Source: Bifidobacterium merycicum DSM 6492
GTDB taxonomy: Bacteria; Actinomycetota; Actinomycetes; Actinomycetales; Bifidobacteriaceae
Length of the DNA stretch: 64,000 nucleotides
NCBI RefSeq assembly: GCF_900129045.1
Contig: NZ_FQTX01000003.1
Coordinates: 248,001 to 312,000, forward strand
Direction: 5' to 3'
Below, in pieces: positions 25,782-35,435 of the stretch (position 1 is its first letter; each line of letters starts with the position of its first letter). A program made the translations under genes and the position numbers. A model generated the notes under the pieces. That model was given only the letters and a program-made list of their open reading frames with translations. It was not told where the DNA came from and searched no databases.

Positions 25782-27964
25782 GAACAATCGGCAAACTGTT
25801 CATAGGCGACGTGCGCCGCCTGACCAGCAACATCGTCTCCATCATCATCGTAATCGGCCTGACGGTGATTCCCGGCCTGTTCACCTGGTTCAACATCGCG
25901 GCAAGCTGGGATCCGTTCAGCAACATGAAGAACCTGAAATTCGCCGTCGCCAGCGTCGATGAAGGCTACCGTTCCGACCTCATCCCGATGAAAATCACCA
26001 TGGGCGACCAGATCCTCAACACGTTGCGTGCGAATTCGGAACTCGACTGGACGTTCACCGACGAACAGGACGCGATCAAAGGCACGAAATCCGGCAAATA
26101 CTATGCCGCGATCGTGATTCCGAAAAGCTTCAGCAAAAGCATGATGACGTTCTTCTCCTCCAATGCGAAGAACGTCAGAATCCGCTACTACACCAATGAG
26201 AAAACGAACGCGCTCACCCCGAACCTCACCAATCAGGGCGCGAACGAAGTAAGCACGCAGATCAACCAGATGTTCGTCAAAACCCTTACGGGCACCGCGC
26301 TGTCAATCGCTTCGCAGCTTTCGGACGACCTGTCGTCGCCCAAGGCGACCGCCGCACTGAACAACTTCACCACGAACATCGGCACGCTCGCCACCACGAT
26401 GCAGGATTCCTCCAACACCATCGGCGATTTCAGCGCGCTCACCACCTCCGCGTCCACGCTGCTCAACAGCTCCTCCGCGCTGCTGAAGAACATCTCCGCA
26501 ACCGGCGCCAGCGCCGGCGATCAGCTGAAATCCGCGAAGAAAGGCGCGACCGATCTGACCGGTGCACTCGACACGAGCACCAACGCGCTCGCCACCGCGC
26601 TCAAGCAGAGCGCTTCCAGCTATGATGCGGTCGCGGATTCGGTCGATTCGCTCGTCGCCAGCGCCGGCACGCAGATGACGGACACCGCGCAGCTGCTCAA
26701 CACCGAAGCCAAGCATGTGAGCGATCAGGCGGAACAGTACCAGACGATCCGCAATACGCTCGCCGCACTGGAACCGCAGATTCCCGACAGCAGCAAACCC
26801 AAGTTCGACGCGATCCTGTCGCAGCTGGAAACGGCGATCACCATGCAGGACAATCTCGCGACATCCCTGAAGAACGCGGCCGCCGACGTGACCTCGAAGA
26901 AGGGCAGCGTCGACGAGCAAAGCAAGCAGATCAAGGCCTTCGCCGCCGAAGCGAAGCAGGCCGTCAACGGCGTTTCCACCGACTTCTCCACGAACATCAA
27001 ACCGACGCTCTCCCAGATCTCCACATCCGTGGCCAACGCGGCCGCCGAACTGAACACCGGCGTGGCCACGCTGAAAACCGCGGTGGGCGACGTGGACGAT
27101 ATCAGCACGAAAGCGACCACCAGCCTTGACGAGGTGAAGCAGTCGCTGGACAAACTGGCCAAGAAACTATCGACCACCGGCACGGATCTCGCCGAATTCA
27201 ACACCAAGCTCGAAACCGCATTGAACAGCTCCGATCTGGATGAGATCAGGAAGCTGCTGGGCACCGATTCGGAAACACTCGCCGCATCAATCGCCGCACC
27301 GGTGAAGCTCAAGCGCGAAGCGGTGTTCCCCGTCGCCCAATTCGGTTCGTCGCTTGCGCCGCTGTACGTGATCATCCCGCTGTGGGTGGGCGCACTGCTT
27401 ATGGCCGTGACGCTGAAAACCACGGTTTCGCACCGCACTCGCAAGGAATTGCGGCATCCGCGGCCGCATCAGATGTTCCTCGGCCATTACGGCGTGTTCG
27501 CGCTGATCGCGCTGATGCAAAGCACGTTCTCGGCGGGCGGTTCGCTGCTGTCCATGCACGTGCAGGCGGTGCACCCATGGCTGTTCATGCTCACCGGCTG
27601 GGTGAGCTCGCTGGTGTTCTCGTTCTTCGCCTACACGATGGTCGTGAGCTTCGGCAACGTGGGCAAGGCCATCGGCGTGCTCATGCTCATCATGCAGATC
27701 TCCGGTTCGAATGCCGCCTACCCGTTGCAGATGCTGCCATCGTGGCTCAGCGCGATCAGCCCGTTCCTGCCGGCCACGCATGCGGTGACCGCGCTGCGCG
27801 CCTCGATTGCGGGCATCTACGACATGGACTATTGGAAGGCCATCGGCGCATTGCTACTGTTCATACCGCCGCTGCTGCTCATCGGTTTGGTGTTGAGAAA
27901 ACCGCTGATCAAGTTCAACCAGTGGTATGTTGCGAACGTGGAGAGCACCAAGCTGATCGCCTAG
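25778..27964 (+). CDS. YhgE/Pip family membrane protein, second copy
   Basis: A 728-residue paralogue of the preceding protein with the same plan: membrane helix near 20-45, long Ser/Ala/Thr helical ectodomain, then a membrane cluster from about 520. Shared sequences include IPGLFTWFNIAASWDPFSN and the FTDEQDAIKGTKSGKYYAAIVIPKSFSK block, matching FADEQEGMERVLSGESYATIVIPKTFSK in the first copy. Start overlap with the first gene implies coupled synthesis and a likely heterodimer. No ATPase partner is encoded nearby. Confidence 0.85.
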   Translation: MRTIGKLFIGDVRRLTSNIVSIIIVIGLTVIPGLFTWFNIAASWDPFSNMKNLKFAVASVDEGYRSDLIPMKITMGDQILNTLRANSELDWTFTDEQDAIKGTKSGKYYAAIVIPKSFSKSMMTFFSSNAKNVRIRYYTNEKTNALTPNLTNQGANEVSTQINQMFVKTLTGTALSIASQLSDDLSSPKATAALNNFTTNIGTLATTMQDSSNTIGDFSALTTSASTLLNSSSALLKNISATGASAGDQLKSAKKGATDLTGALDTSTNALATALKQSASSYDAVADSVDSLVASAGTQMTDTAQLLNTEAKHVSDQAEQYQTIRNTLAALEPQIPDSSKPKFDAILSQLETAITMQDNLATSLKNAAADVTSKKGSVDEQSKQIKAFAAEAKQAVNGVSTDFSTNIKPTLSQISTSVANAAAELNTGVATLKTAVGDVDDISTKATTSLDEVKQSLDKLAKKLSTTGTDLAEFNTKLETALNSSDLDEIRKLLGTDSETLAASIAAPVKLKREAVFPVAQFGSSLAPLYVIIPLWVGALLMAVTLKTTVSHRTRKELRHPRPHQMFLGHYGVFALIALMQSTFSAGGSLLSMHVQAVHPWLFMLTGWVSSLVFSFFAYTMVVSFGNVGKAIGVLMLIMQISGSNAAYPLQMLPSWLSAISPFLPATHAVTALRASIAGIYDMDYWKAIGALLLFIPPLLLIGLVLRKPLIKFNQWYVANVESTKLIA

Positions 27965-28050
27965 GCGGTCGGCGGTTGTGGTCGGCGGTTGCCGGCCGCA
28001 ACCGGTTCGCGGTGGCACGCGCCACCGCGATGAGGGAACGAAGAGGAATC

Positions 28051-28686
28051 ATGACGAGGGACATGAAGAAATGCGAGACCGCTGCCGCAGCCATCGCATC
28101 GAAAATGCCGAAACTGCCGTCTCCTGTGAAATCGCGGGCGGCGCGTATGCGTGAGGCGACGGATCGCAAGATCACGCAGACGACGGTGCAGATTGCCGCA
28201 TCGCGCGGCATCGGCGCGGTGACCATCGAGGAGGTGGCCCGCCGCTCCGGCGTGGCGAAAACCACGATCTACCGGCGTTACCGTAACACTGAGGATCTGC
28301 TGCACAAAGTCCAGATCGAGGCGAGCGGCACGTTCGAAGTGGATGAGTTCGGCCCCACGCGCGACGACTTGTGCCGTCTGCTGGAGCGTATCGCGGCCGC
28401 CTTCAACGACGAGATCGGGTTCAAGGCCGTGGGTCTGGTGATGAGCTCGGACAACGACTATGTGAAAAGCCTGGCCAATCAGGTGATCACGCCGGCCGAA
28501 CAACGTTTCGGCGATTACATCCGCCGCGGTATGGATGCGGGAGCGTTCCGCCGCGATCTCAACGCGAGGTTCCTGTTCAGCACGGTGTTGGGCTCCATGC
28601 TGGCTTATAAGGCGCTGTGCCATGCGCAGGATGCGCAGTGGGCGGAGCAGATGACGGCCATATTGTGGCCGGCGATCGCGGCATAG
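28051..28686 (+). CDS. TetR-family regulator of the YhgE pair
   Basis: A 211-residue TetR protein. The HTH lies around 40-85 (QIAASRGIGAVTIEEVARRSGVAKTTIYRRYRNTEDLL), with a C-terminal helical domain of the TetR_C type. A basic N-terminal extension of about 35 residues precedes the HTH. The ATG at 28051 follows AAGAGGAATC; another ATG at 28030 is less well placed. It sits 86 bases after the second YhgE gene, so it probably belongs to that operon and represses it through the palindrome at 23168. Confidence 0.85.
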   Translation: MTRDMKKCETAAAAIASKMPKLPSPVKSRAARMREATDRKITQTTVQIAASRGIGAVTIEEVARRSGVAKTTIYRRYRNTEDLLHKVQIEASGTFEVDEFGPTRDDLCRLLERIAAAFNDEIGFKAVGLVMSSDNDYVKSLANQVITPAEQRFGDYIRRGMDAGAFRRDLNARFLFSTVLGSMLAYKALCHAQDAQWAEQMTAILWPAIAA

Positions 28687-28779
28687 GGTTCGCGGGGCGG
28701 TCTGACCGGATATCCGGGCTCGTGGGAGCCGCATGCAGGGGCCACTTGGGTCTGTTCCCACATCCGAAACCGCTACTTG

Positions 28780-28961
28780 GCTTATATATGGCAGATTCGG
28801 ACCATGTGATTCCGCTAAGTGGCTTATATATGGCATGTAAACGGCGATATCGCGGGTATGCGCGTTGGAATTCCAACGCGCATACCCGCGATATCCGAGA
28901 ATCGGTGCCATATATAAGCCACTTGGTTCGTTGCGACCCCCGAAATCTGCCATATATAAGC
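28780..28961. repeat. Nested-palindrome element, copy B
   Basis: Symmetric about 28870.5 with the same spacing as copy A. Outer arms GCTTATATATGGCAGATT (28780-28797) pair perfectly with 28944-28961. Inner arms AAGTGGCTTATATATGGCA (28817-28835) pair perfectly with 28906-28924. The core 28846-28895 is a perfect 50-bp palindrome centred on TTGGAATTCCAA. Core sequence beyond the centre differs from copy A, yet pairing is kept. It also lies between converging genes. Confidence 0.92.
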
Positions 28962-29154
28962 GAGATAGCACCTGCTCCGTGTGCCGGGTATGATCAACGC
29001 GCACGGGGAAACGAGAGTTCTGGACGGCAATGACGGGACGGCCGGGGGATCATGTGCGCAACGGGGCATACAACAGAACATGCAACGGCATACAGCAAGA
29101 CATGCAACGGAGCATGCGTGCAGGGAACCGTGCGTCCAGTCAAACCATTACTGG

Positions 29155-30792
29155 TCAATAGGCAGACTCGACAGGCAGACTCAATAGGTGTGCCCAACAG
29201 GCGGGCGCGGGAGCGGCCGAAACGCTCCGGCGCGGCGCGGGCCGGAAGGGCAGGGCAGTGAACAACGGGAGCAGGAAGAACGCGGGGATCGCATACCAGA
29301 ACAGCGCCGAGGGCGCGGCGTACAGCGACAGATTGTTGAAGAACAGCAGCCCGAACGCCGCCAAAGCCGGGCCGACCCCGCGGCTTCCGCGGCTTCCGGG
29401 GCTCCCTTGACTTCCACCGTTCCGGCACTCTCGGTGGCTTCACCACCTTGGGCGGCTTCCGTGGTTCCGATGGCTCCAGCGCGTTTCGCACCACCAGTAC
29501 GTTTCGTGCCCTCCGCGGCCTCGACCGGTGCCGCGCCCCGGCATATGCCGAGATGTTTCCTCGCACGCATCTTCCGGAACACCGCCTGCCCTATCAGCGC
29601 GAGCGCGATCAACAGCGGTATCCATGTCACGTACAACGCCATCGAGGTCAGCGGATTCCCATGCCGCGCCCATCGGTGCACTCCGGCCAGCGCATCGGCT
29701 TTCCACTGCGGTTTGCGCGACGTGCCCGTCAACGGCTGCAGCTCACGCGTGATATCCGCCAAGCGCCGCGCCGCCACACTCTCGGCATCGCCCGCATATT
29801 CCGGGCCGGTGAGGAACGTGGACCATTGCCGCATGTATCCGGGTGTGAAAATGTAGTCGGAATCGATGGGATAGGCGAAGTTCGCGGTGATGTCCCACCA
29901 GTGGCGGATCGGCCCGGCGTACGCTTTGAGATATGTGCCGGGGTGGCTCAGGCCAAGTTCGAGCCACGCGCCGACCGCATTGAGTTTGGCGCCCAGGGAG
30001 GGCTGCGGGTCGGTTTTCAGGGTGTGGAATGTTTCATCGGTGCGATAGTCGACGATGGTGCGGGCCGCGCGTTGCAGGTCCATGATCTTGTTGAGACGCC
30101 GCCGCTGATCGGGGGGAAATCGCGTGTGGCTCGTCGTGCGCGAGACGTGCGACCGGCTGCGTGACATATCCCCAGACTTCGCGGGCGATGGAATGGTTCG
30201 CATGCGTCACCGCTGCGGCAATCGGCGCGAACGCGCATTCCGCGATGACGATCGCGGCCACCAAGCAGGTTGTCGCACGCCCGCGCAAGCCTTTGGCGCA
30301 CACCGCCACCAGCAGAAGCCCCGCGCAGACCACTACGACCAGAGCGGCGCGCTTCGATGCGATCACCGCGAATCCGAGCAGCACGAAGCATACGGCGACC
30401 GGCGTGCGGGCGAGCACGCGCCCGCGGGTCAGGCACGCTTCGACGAAAATCACGGCGAATGGCATGAGGAATATGGTGTGCAGCGAGTCCTTACCCATGG
30501 TGGCGACGCTGCCAAACATCACATAACTTGTGGAGCAGTAGATGAGCCCGATCAGGGTCAGCCATCGCGGAACGCCGAGTTTGCGCGTATAGCACAGTAT
30601 GAGCGAGCAGCCGGCGGCGAGCAGTACGGCTTGGATCAGGGTGTAGATGCCTTGCCCGATGAGCGGGGAGCCGAACAGTTCGCCCAGATACCAGAACGCG
30701 CCGAAGATCAGGGTGTCGAAGAGCGGGTGCTGCGTGTAATAGCCGTGCAGTCCGGAGGATTGCAGGTACTGGGCGAGGGTGTCGTCGCGCAA
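29155..30792 (-). pseudogene. Frameshifted polytopic membrane protein (DUF6020-like)
   Basis: Three frames are needed to read one membrane protein. The first piece (RDDTLAQYLQSSGLHGYYTQHPLFDTLIFGAFWYLGE, then about six membrane helices) ends near 30040. The second continues (DLQRAARTIVDYRTDETFHTL) to about 29370. The last supplies a final hydrophobic segment (AAFGLLFFNNLSLYAAPSALFWYAIPAFFLLPLF) to 29155. The WPGALRDDTLAQ...QHP pattern resembles the DUF6020 group of envelope proteins. The frame stays open upstream of 30792 through LPYLLIILACWSVWLTLTWPG to a stop near 30975 without a good start, so the N-terminus is also damaged. The second piece holds a Glu/Ala/Thr-rich low-complexity linker. 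Confidence 0.7.
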
Positions 30793-30865
30793 TGCTCCGG
30801 GCCAGGTGAGCGTGAGCCATACCGACCAGCAGGCCAGGATGATGAGCAGGTATGGCAGGAATCGG

Positions 30866-30901
30866 GTGCGTAGGGAGGTGCGTAGGGAAGTGCGTAGGGA
30901 A
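30866..30901. repeat. 12-bp tandem repeat, three units
   Basis: GTGCGTAGGGAR occurs three times in tandem, followed by a partial fourth unit. It lies in the N-terminal part of the broken membrane-protein gene and would encode repeated LRTS. Confidence 0.8.
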
Positions 30902-30975
30902 GTGCGCAGAGTGATGCGCGGTGATGCCGGGGGCGGAGGTTGACCGGGTGGCCGTCCGCGTATCGGCCGGTTCGC

Positions 30976-31208
30976 TTACCGGTTCAATTACCGGTTCGCC
31001 TGTCCGTTCGACCTTCAAACCGGTCGATGATTCCATTACCTGTGTCGCATTGCGTTCAACCACGATTCCCAGTGTAGAAATGCACAACACGGGCACAAAT
31101 GTCTAAAACCGATGTGCACCGAATCTCCCAACGGCACCCGCGCGAACCGACCCGCATACCCCGCATAATCCGCCCGATTCGCACATCCCGTGCGACCGGC
31201 GCCCGCCC
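30976..31208. other. Region without a clear gene
   Basis: This holds the possible cytosolic N-terminal codons of the broken membrane protein in another frame (ESSTGLKVERTGEPVIEPVSEP) and a GC-rich stretch before the iron locus. I see no convincing gene, promoter or terminator. Confidence 0.4.
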
Positions 31209-31763
31209 CTACTGGATGGACGCCTCCTGCCGCGCCACTTCGAGGGCCTTGTTGAAGGCCTCGCTGGTCCAGCTGGCCCCAGCGACCTTGTCGACCTTCA
31301 GCCCCTTGAGCGGTTTGCCGTCCACCACGCCGTTGATCGCGTTGGCGAATTCGGTCTGATGCTTCTTGGAGATCGACGTGAAGGGGTGGCCCACGATGTC
31401 CACCTTCTCGACGCTCCCCTGTTTCACGGTGAGTTTCACGTCGATGGTGTCTTCGCCGATCGGACCGTACTGGCCGTTGATCTTGTACGTGCCATCGGCG
31501 TAGTTGCCAGTGTCCTTCTTCTCGGAAGTCGTGGAATCCGAATCGTCGGCATGGTTCTTGACGGTGCCGTCGGACGAATCGGAACCGCTGCTCCCCTGCT
31601 GCGACTTCTGCGACTGCTGTTCCTGCGATTGTTCGCTTTCACCGGAGTTGCCGGCGTATTCGTCGTTCATGGGCGTGGCCTTGGGCTCGCCGCACGCGGA
31701 CAGCAGCGCCAAGCCCGCCGCGGTCAACGCAACGACTTTCACCGCATCCTGTTTGCTGGGCAT
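31209..31763 (-). CDS. FMN-binding domain lipoprotein
   Basis: A 184-residue exported protein. A lipobox ALLSAC gives acylated Cys24. It is followed by a Ser/Gln/Glu-rich linker (about 30-90) and an FMN-binding domain (PF04205) with DGTYKINGQYGPIG and the end motif VAGASWTSEAFNKAL. In related domains FMN is attached covalently to a Thr/Ser near such a motif, and the protein passes electrons outside the membrane. Here it closes the iron locus, so extracytoplasmic ferric reduction is a fair inference. The ATG at 31763 has AAAGGAAGAAC before it; the upstream start at 31790 would disrupt the signal peptide. Confidence 0.82.
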   Translation of the reverse strand: MPSKQDAVKVVALTAAGLALLSACGEPKATPMNDEYAGNSGESEQSQEQQSQKSQQGSSGSDSSDGTVKNHADDSDSTTSEKKDTGNYADGTYKINGQYGPIGEDTIDVKLTVKQGSVEKVDIVGHPFTSISKKHQTEFANAINGVVDGKPLKGLKVDKVAGASWTSEAFNKALEVARQEASIQ

Positions 31764-31854
31764 GTTCTTCCTTTCATCCTGTCTGCTCATATCGTCTGCT
31801 CATATCGTTTTCCGTATATCGTTTTCCACACCCAACCGGCCCGGCAACCGCCAG

Positions 31855-32655
31855 TCAGTCCTCGGAACCGCCGGTTTTGGCGGATTTGGTCGGATCGACG
31901 AAGTCGATGGCGGTGTCGCCGCGCTGCGCACCCTCGGCGGTTGACCCGGTGAAGGCCGGCTTGCCACCCGCGGCCTCATAGGCCTTGAGCGCCACCTCAT
32001 CATTCCACTTCTCCCCCACCAACACACCATGGTTGAGCATGATCTCACGCTGTGCGCAACTGGCGACCAGTGCGTCATGCGTGACCACGATGATCGTCGT
32101 ACCCTGCTCGTGCAGCTGGCGGAACAGGTCGAGCACGATCTTCTCGTTCTTCTCATCCAGGTTGCCGGTAGGTTCGTCGGCGAGGATGATCTTCGGGCAG
32201 TTGATCAGGGCGCGGGCGATGCACACGCGCTGCTGCTCGCCGCCGGACAGCTGGCTCGGCAGGTGGTGTGCGCGATCCTTCAATCCCACGCGTTCCAACG
32301 CTTCCAGCGCCTGCTTCTCGTCGACCACGGAATGGTAGTACTGTGCCACCATAACGTTCTCCACGGCGGTCAGATGCGGCACCAGGTAGAACTTCTGGAA
32401 CACCAGGCCGATCATGTTCTTGCGCACGTCGGCCAGCTGCTTGGCGTTGAGGTCCTCCAGTTTGCGCCCCTCAAGCTTCACGGAACCCTTGGAAGGGGTG
32501 TCCATACAGCCGATCATGTTCATCAGCGTGGTTTTGCCGGAGCCGGAGGAGCCGACGATGGCGAGCCACTGGCCTTGCGGCACGGTGAGGTTGAGGTCGT
32601 CCACGGCGTGCAGTTCGCCGTAGATCTTGCAGATGTGGTCAAGTTCGAGCAGCAT
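31855..32655 (-). CDS. ABC transporter ATP-binding protein (MacB/LolD type)
   Basis: A 266-residue ATPase for the two FtsX-like permeases encoded upstream. Walker A is GSSGSGKTT, the signature [15 protein letters not shown], Walker [16 protein letters not shown]; the ANL form is typical of the MacB/LolD class. A 40-residue C-terminal extension is low-complexity. The family powers mechanotransmission across the membrane rather than classical transport. The ATG at 32655 sits 6 bases after AAAGGA; the ATG at 32661 would touch the ribosome site. Neighbours place it in a P19/FTR1 iron system. Confidence 0.88.
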   Translation of the reverse strand: MLLELDHICKIYGELHAVDDLNLTVPQGQWLAIVGSSGSGKTTLMNMIGCMDTPSKGSVKLEGRKLEDLNAKQLADVRKNMIGLVFQKFYLVPHLTAVENVMVAQYYHSVVDEKQALEALERVGLKDRAHHLPSQLSGGEQQRVCIARALINCPKIILADEPTGNLDEKNEKIVLDLFRQLHEQGTTIIVVTHDALVASCAQREIMLNHGVLVGEKWNDEVALKAYEAAGGKPAFTGSTAEGAQRGDTAIDFVDPTKSAKTGGSED

Positions 32656-32754
32656 GGGCATTCCTTTCCACTTGCTGGTTCGTATTCGGATGTCAAAACG
32701 GGTTTCAGGGATGGGGATCGAAATCGGATGTCAAGGATTCCGCGCTGCGGTCGT

Positions 32755-34101
32755 TCACTCCTCGCGCAGCACGACGGCCGGGTCGATGCGCGTGGCGCGG
32801 CGGACCGGCGAGACGGAGGCGAGGACGGCGATCAGCACGCTGAGCATGAGCGACGCCACGCCGAGCAGCCAGTTGAAGCCGATAGCACGGTCGAACACCG
32901 TCTGGCACAGCACACGCGCCAATAGGTAGCCGAGCGCCGTGCCGAGCAGGCCACCGACCAGGCCGTAGATCGCGGATTCCACGTAGAACTCGGTGCCGAT
33001 GGCCCGTGCGGACGCGCCGAGCGCCTTGCGCAAACCGATCTCGTTGCGTCGCTGCGAAACGATCGAGCTGATTGTGGTGCCCACGCCGACCAAGGTCAGT
33101 ACCAGCACCACCAGCGACACGATCCAGAACAGGGTTTGCAGCATGGTGATGATGCGCGTATCGGATGAGGTGATCTTGGTGACGGTCTGCGCTTTCACGT
33201 CGGTATTCGGATTGGCGTTCAAGGATTTCACGATGGCGTCGAGGTCGGAACCGACCGCGTTGACCGAATATTCGATGACATCCGCGCCGCGCGTGGAACC
33301 GGCGAGGCGGGCGACGTCGCCGTTGATCGCGTACACGATCTCGTCCTCGTTGCCGCCGGTGTCGACGATGCCGGCCACACGGAATTCAGTGCCGCTGGTT
33401 TCCATGATGTCGGAGGACACACGGCCATCGTGCGTAGCGTCGCTTTCATTCTGGCCGAACGCGCCTGCGGAACTTGCGGAACCACCGTTGTCGGAGACTC
33501 GGTAGCCGATGGTGATGCGCGAGCCGATCTTCACGCCGAGCGCGTCGGCCACGTCACGCCCCAGCATCACATTGCCCTTGCATGGCCAGTTGCCGGTCAC
33601 GCTCCAATGGCGGTTCAGCGCCTTCACATCGGCGGTGTTGATGCCGGCCAGCGTGTAAGGCGCGGAGTTGATACGCACGCTCTCATAGCGGTATGCGGCG
33701 GATTTCGCGCTGTGTTCGCCACCCACCAACGCGTCGATGTTCTTGGCTGTGGCGTCGTCGATACCGTCGGATTTCATACCGGACGTACCGGAGACACCGG
33801 AATCGCTGGGCGTGACGATGAGATTCGCGCCGTACGCGCGCATTTCCTCGTTCATCTGCTGCGGTACCGCGATGCACACCGCGGCAAGACAGAACAGGGT
33901 CGCGGCGCCGACGAGCACGGCGATCACGGCCATGATCGCACGGGAACGTCGGCGGAACACCGCGCCCCACAGCATGGTGGCGAACATCCTCCGGTTCGTC
34001 ATCGGCTTGGATTTGCCGAACTTACTGGATTTGCCAGCACCGGCCATACCGGCAGTACCGGCAGCACCAGAATCATTACGGGATGTACGATCAGCGGCCA
34101 T
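32755..34101 (-). CDS. FtsX-like ABC permease of the iron locus (second)
   Basis: A 448-residue permease: one membrane helix near 55-80, a large extracytoplasmic domain (about 85-310), then three helices at the C-terminus with the FtsX/MacB pattern (ISSIVSQRRNEIGLRKALGAS). It ends RIDPAVVLREE, a usual MacB-family end. It overlaps the preceding permease by 11 bases and the start has GGAGGTGCTTC. In the Campylobacter P19 operon two such permeases accompany P19 and the ferrous permease, and this gene fits one of them. Confidence 0.85.
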   Translation of the reverse strand: MAADRTSRNDSGAAGTAGMAGAGKSSKFGKSKPMTNRRMFATMLWGAVFRRRSRAIMAVIAVLVGAATLFCLAAVCIAVPQQMNEEMRAYGANLIVTPSDSGVSGTSGMKSDGIDDATAKNIDALVGGEHSAKSAAYRYESVRINSAPYTLAGINTADVKALNRHWSVTGNWPCKGNVMLGRDVADALGVKIGSRITIGYRVSDNGGSASSAGAFGQNESDATHDGRVSSDIMETSGTEFRVAGIVDTGGNEDEIVYAINGDVARLAGSTRGADVIEYSVNAVGSDLDAIVKSLNANPNTDVKAQTVTKITSSDTRIITMLQTLFWIVSLVVLVLTLVGVGTTISSIVSQRRNEIGLRKALGASARAIGTEFYVESAIYGLVGGLLGTALGYLLARVLCQTVFDRAIGFNWLLGVASLMLSVLIAVLASVSPVRRATRIDPAVVLREE

Positions 34102-35422
34102 GAAGCACCTCCGCAGGCTTCAGATTCAGAATCGAACGAATGGACGAGAAGGACGCCAGCAAAACGGTGACCGCAAGCAGCACGAACACCAGCACGAACA
34201 CCATCGGCCGCATCGTAATGCCCGAACCGAACACCACATGCCCCACAATCTGCGCCATACCGGATCCGAGCAGCGCACCGACCACGGCACCGATCAGCGA
34301 AATCACCGCGGTTTCGGCCAACATAAGCCGCGACACCGCGCCATCCGTCGCGCCGATGGCCTTGAGCAGGGCAAGTTCCGCGCCGCGCTCGCCGATGGCC
34401 GAGGCCATCAGGTTCGCCACGGCGATGGCGGCCGCAATCAGCGACAACGCTGTCATCAGCACCATCACCGCCTGCGTCTTCTGCAACACGTCACCCTGCA
34501 ATGCGGCCACCTGACGCACCTGCTTGGCAACGCCCCCCGGAATCACCTCTTCAATCTGGTACGCGATCGAGCTCGGGTACGCGGTGCAATACCAAGTTTC
34601 CCATTCGTCCTGGGTCAACGCGGCCGGATTCTTGGAAGCTTTGCGCGCGAGATCGTTATCAGGTGTGGTGAGCGCCTTGACTTCGATCTTGTCGACGGCG
34701 TCCGGCAGCCCGGCGAGGCTCTGCGCCTTGGAAGAGGGGATGTACATGGCGTTGTCGTCGGAGTCGCCGGACTTGTAAATGCCGGTGATGCGGATCTTCT
34801 GCTGGGAGCGTCCGGACGCGGTGGTTTTGCCCAGCGTGACGGTGTCGCCGACGTTCACGCCCAGTTTGGAGGCGAGCGTTGTGCCGACAAGCCCCTGCGC
34901 GGTGTCGTCCTTGGGCCAGGAGCCGTTGAGCTTCCACCATGAGCGCATGCCGTTCATGCCGGCCACGGTGGATTCTCCGGAATCCATATGCAGCGTTTTG
35001 GCGAACCATGTGCCCACAATCGGCACGTTCGCGGCCTTGCAACTGCCAGCCGACGTGCCGGAGCAGCCGACATCCGCATGGATGTTGAGTTCCGGGGCGA
35101 AATTCGTAATGTTGAACGCCCAGAAGATCGTCTTGATCTTGGGCGCATCCGATTCCTTGAGGAATGCGGTCGGATCGGTGGCGTCGGATTGTGTGGAATC
35201 ACCGGTGTTGTACAGGTCGTTCACCACGGCGTCGGCTTTGGGCTGCACCACGATGTTCGAACCGTAGGTGGAAAGTTCGGCGTTGAGCTTGTCGCCCACG
35301 TCGAACACCACGCCAAGCATGGCGACGCTCACCGCCGCGGACAGGCAGACGGTGACCGCGATCAGCAGTCGGCGTTTGAACTGCCTGCTGAACGAACGCG
35401 CGATCATTCGTATGAAGAACAT
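34091..35422 (-). CDS. FtsX-like ABC permease of the iron locus (first)
   Basis: A 443-residue permease with an N-terminal helix (LLIAVTVCLSAAVSVAMLGVVF), a periplasm-type domain of about 230 residues containing two Cys (DVGCSGTSAGSCKAANVP) that could form a disulfide or bind metal, and three C-terminal helices with GERGAELALLKAIGATDGAV. It is paralogous to the next gene, with which it overlaps by 11 bases. Together with the ATPase it should form a MacB-like complex. Placed just after the DUF2318 gene, as in P19-type iron loci. Confidence 0.85.
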   Translation of the reverse strand: MFFIRMIARSFSRQFKRRLLIAVTVCLSAAVSVAMLGVVFDVGDKLNAELSTYGSNIVVQPKADAVVNDLYNTGDSTQSDATDPTAFLKESDAPKIKTIFWAFNITNFAPELNIHADVGCSGTSAGSCKAANVPIVGTWFAKTLHMDSGESTVAGMNGMRSWWKLNGSWPKDDTAQGLVGTTLASKLGVNVGDTVTLGKTTASGRSQQKIRITGIYKSGDSDDNAMYIPSSKAQSLAGLPDAVDKIEVKALTTPDNDLARKASKNPAALTQDEWETWYCTAYPSSIAYQIEEVIPGGVAKQVRQVAALQGDVLQKTQAVMVLMTALSLIAAAIAVANLMASAIGERGAELALLKAIGATDGAVSRLMLAETAVISLIGAVVGALLGSGMAQIVGHVVFGSGITMRPMVFVLVFVLLAVTVLLASFSSIRSILNLKPAEVLHGR

Positions 35423-35435
35423 GCTGGCTCCTCAC

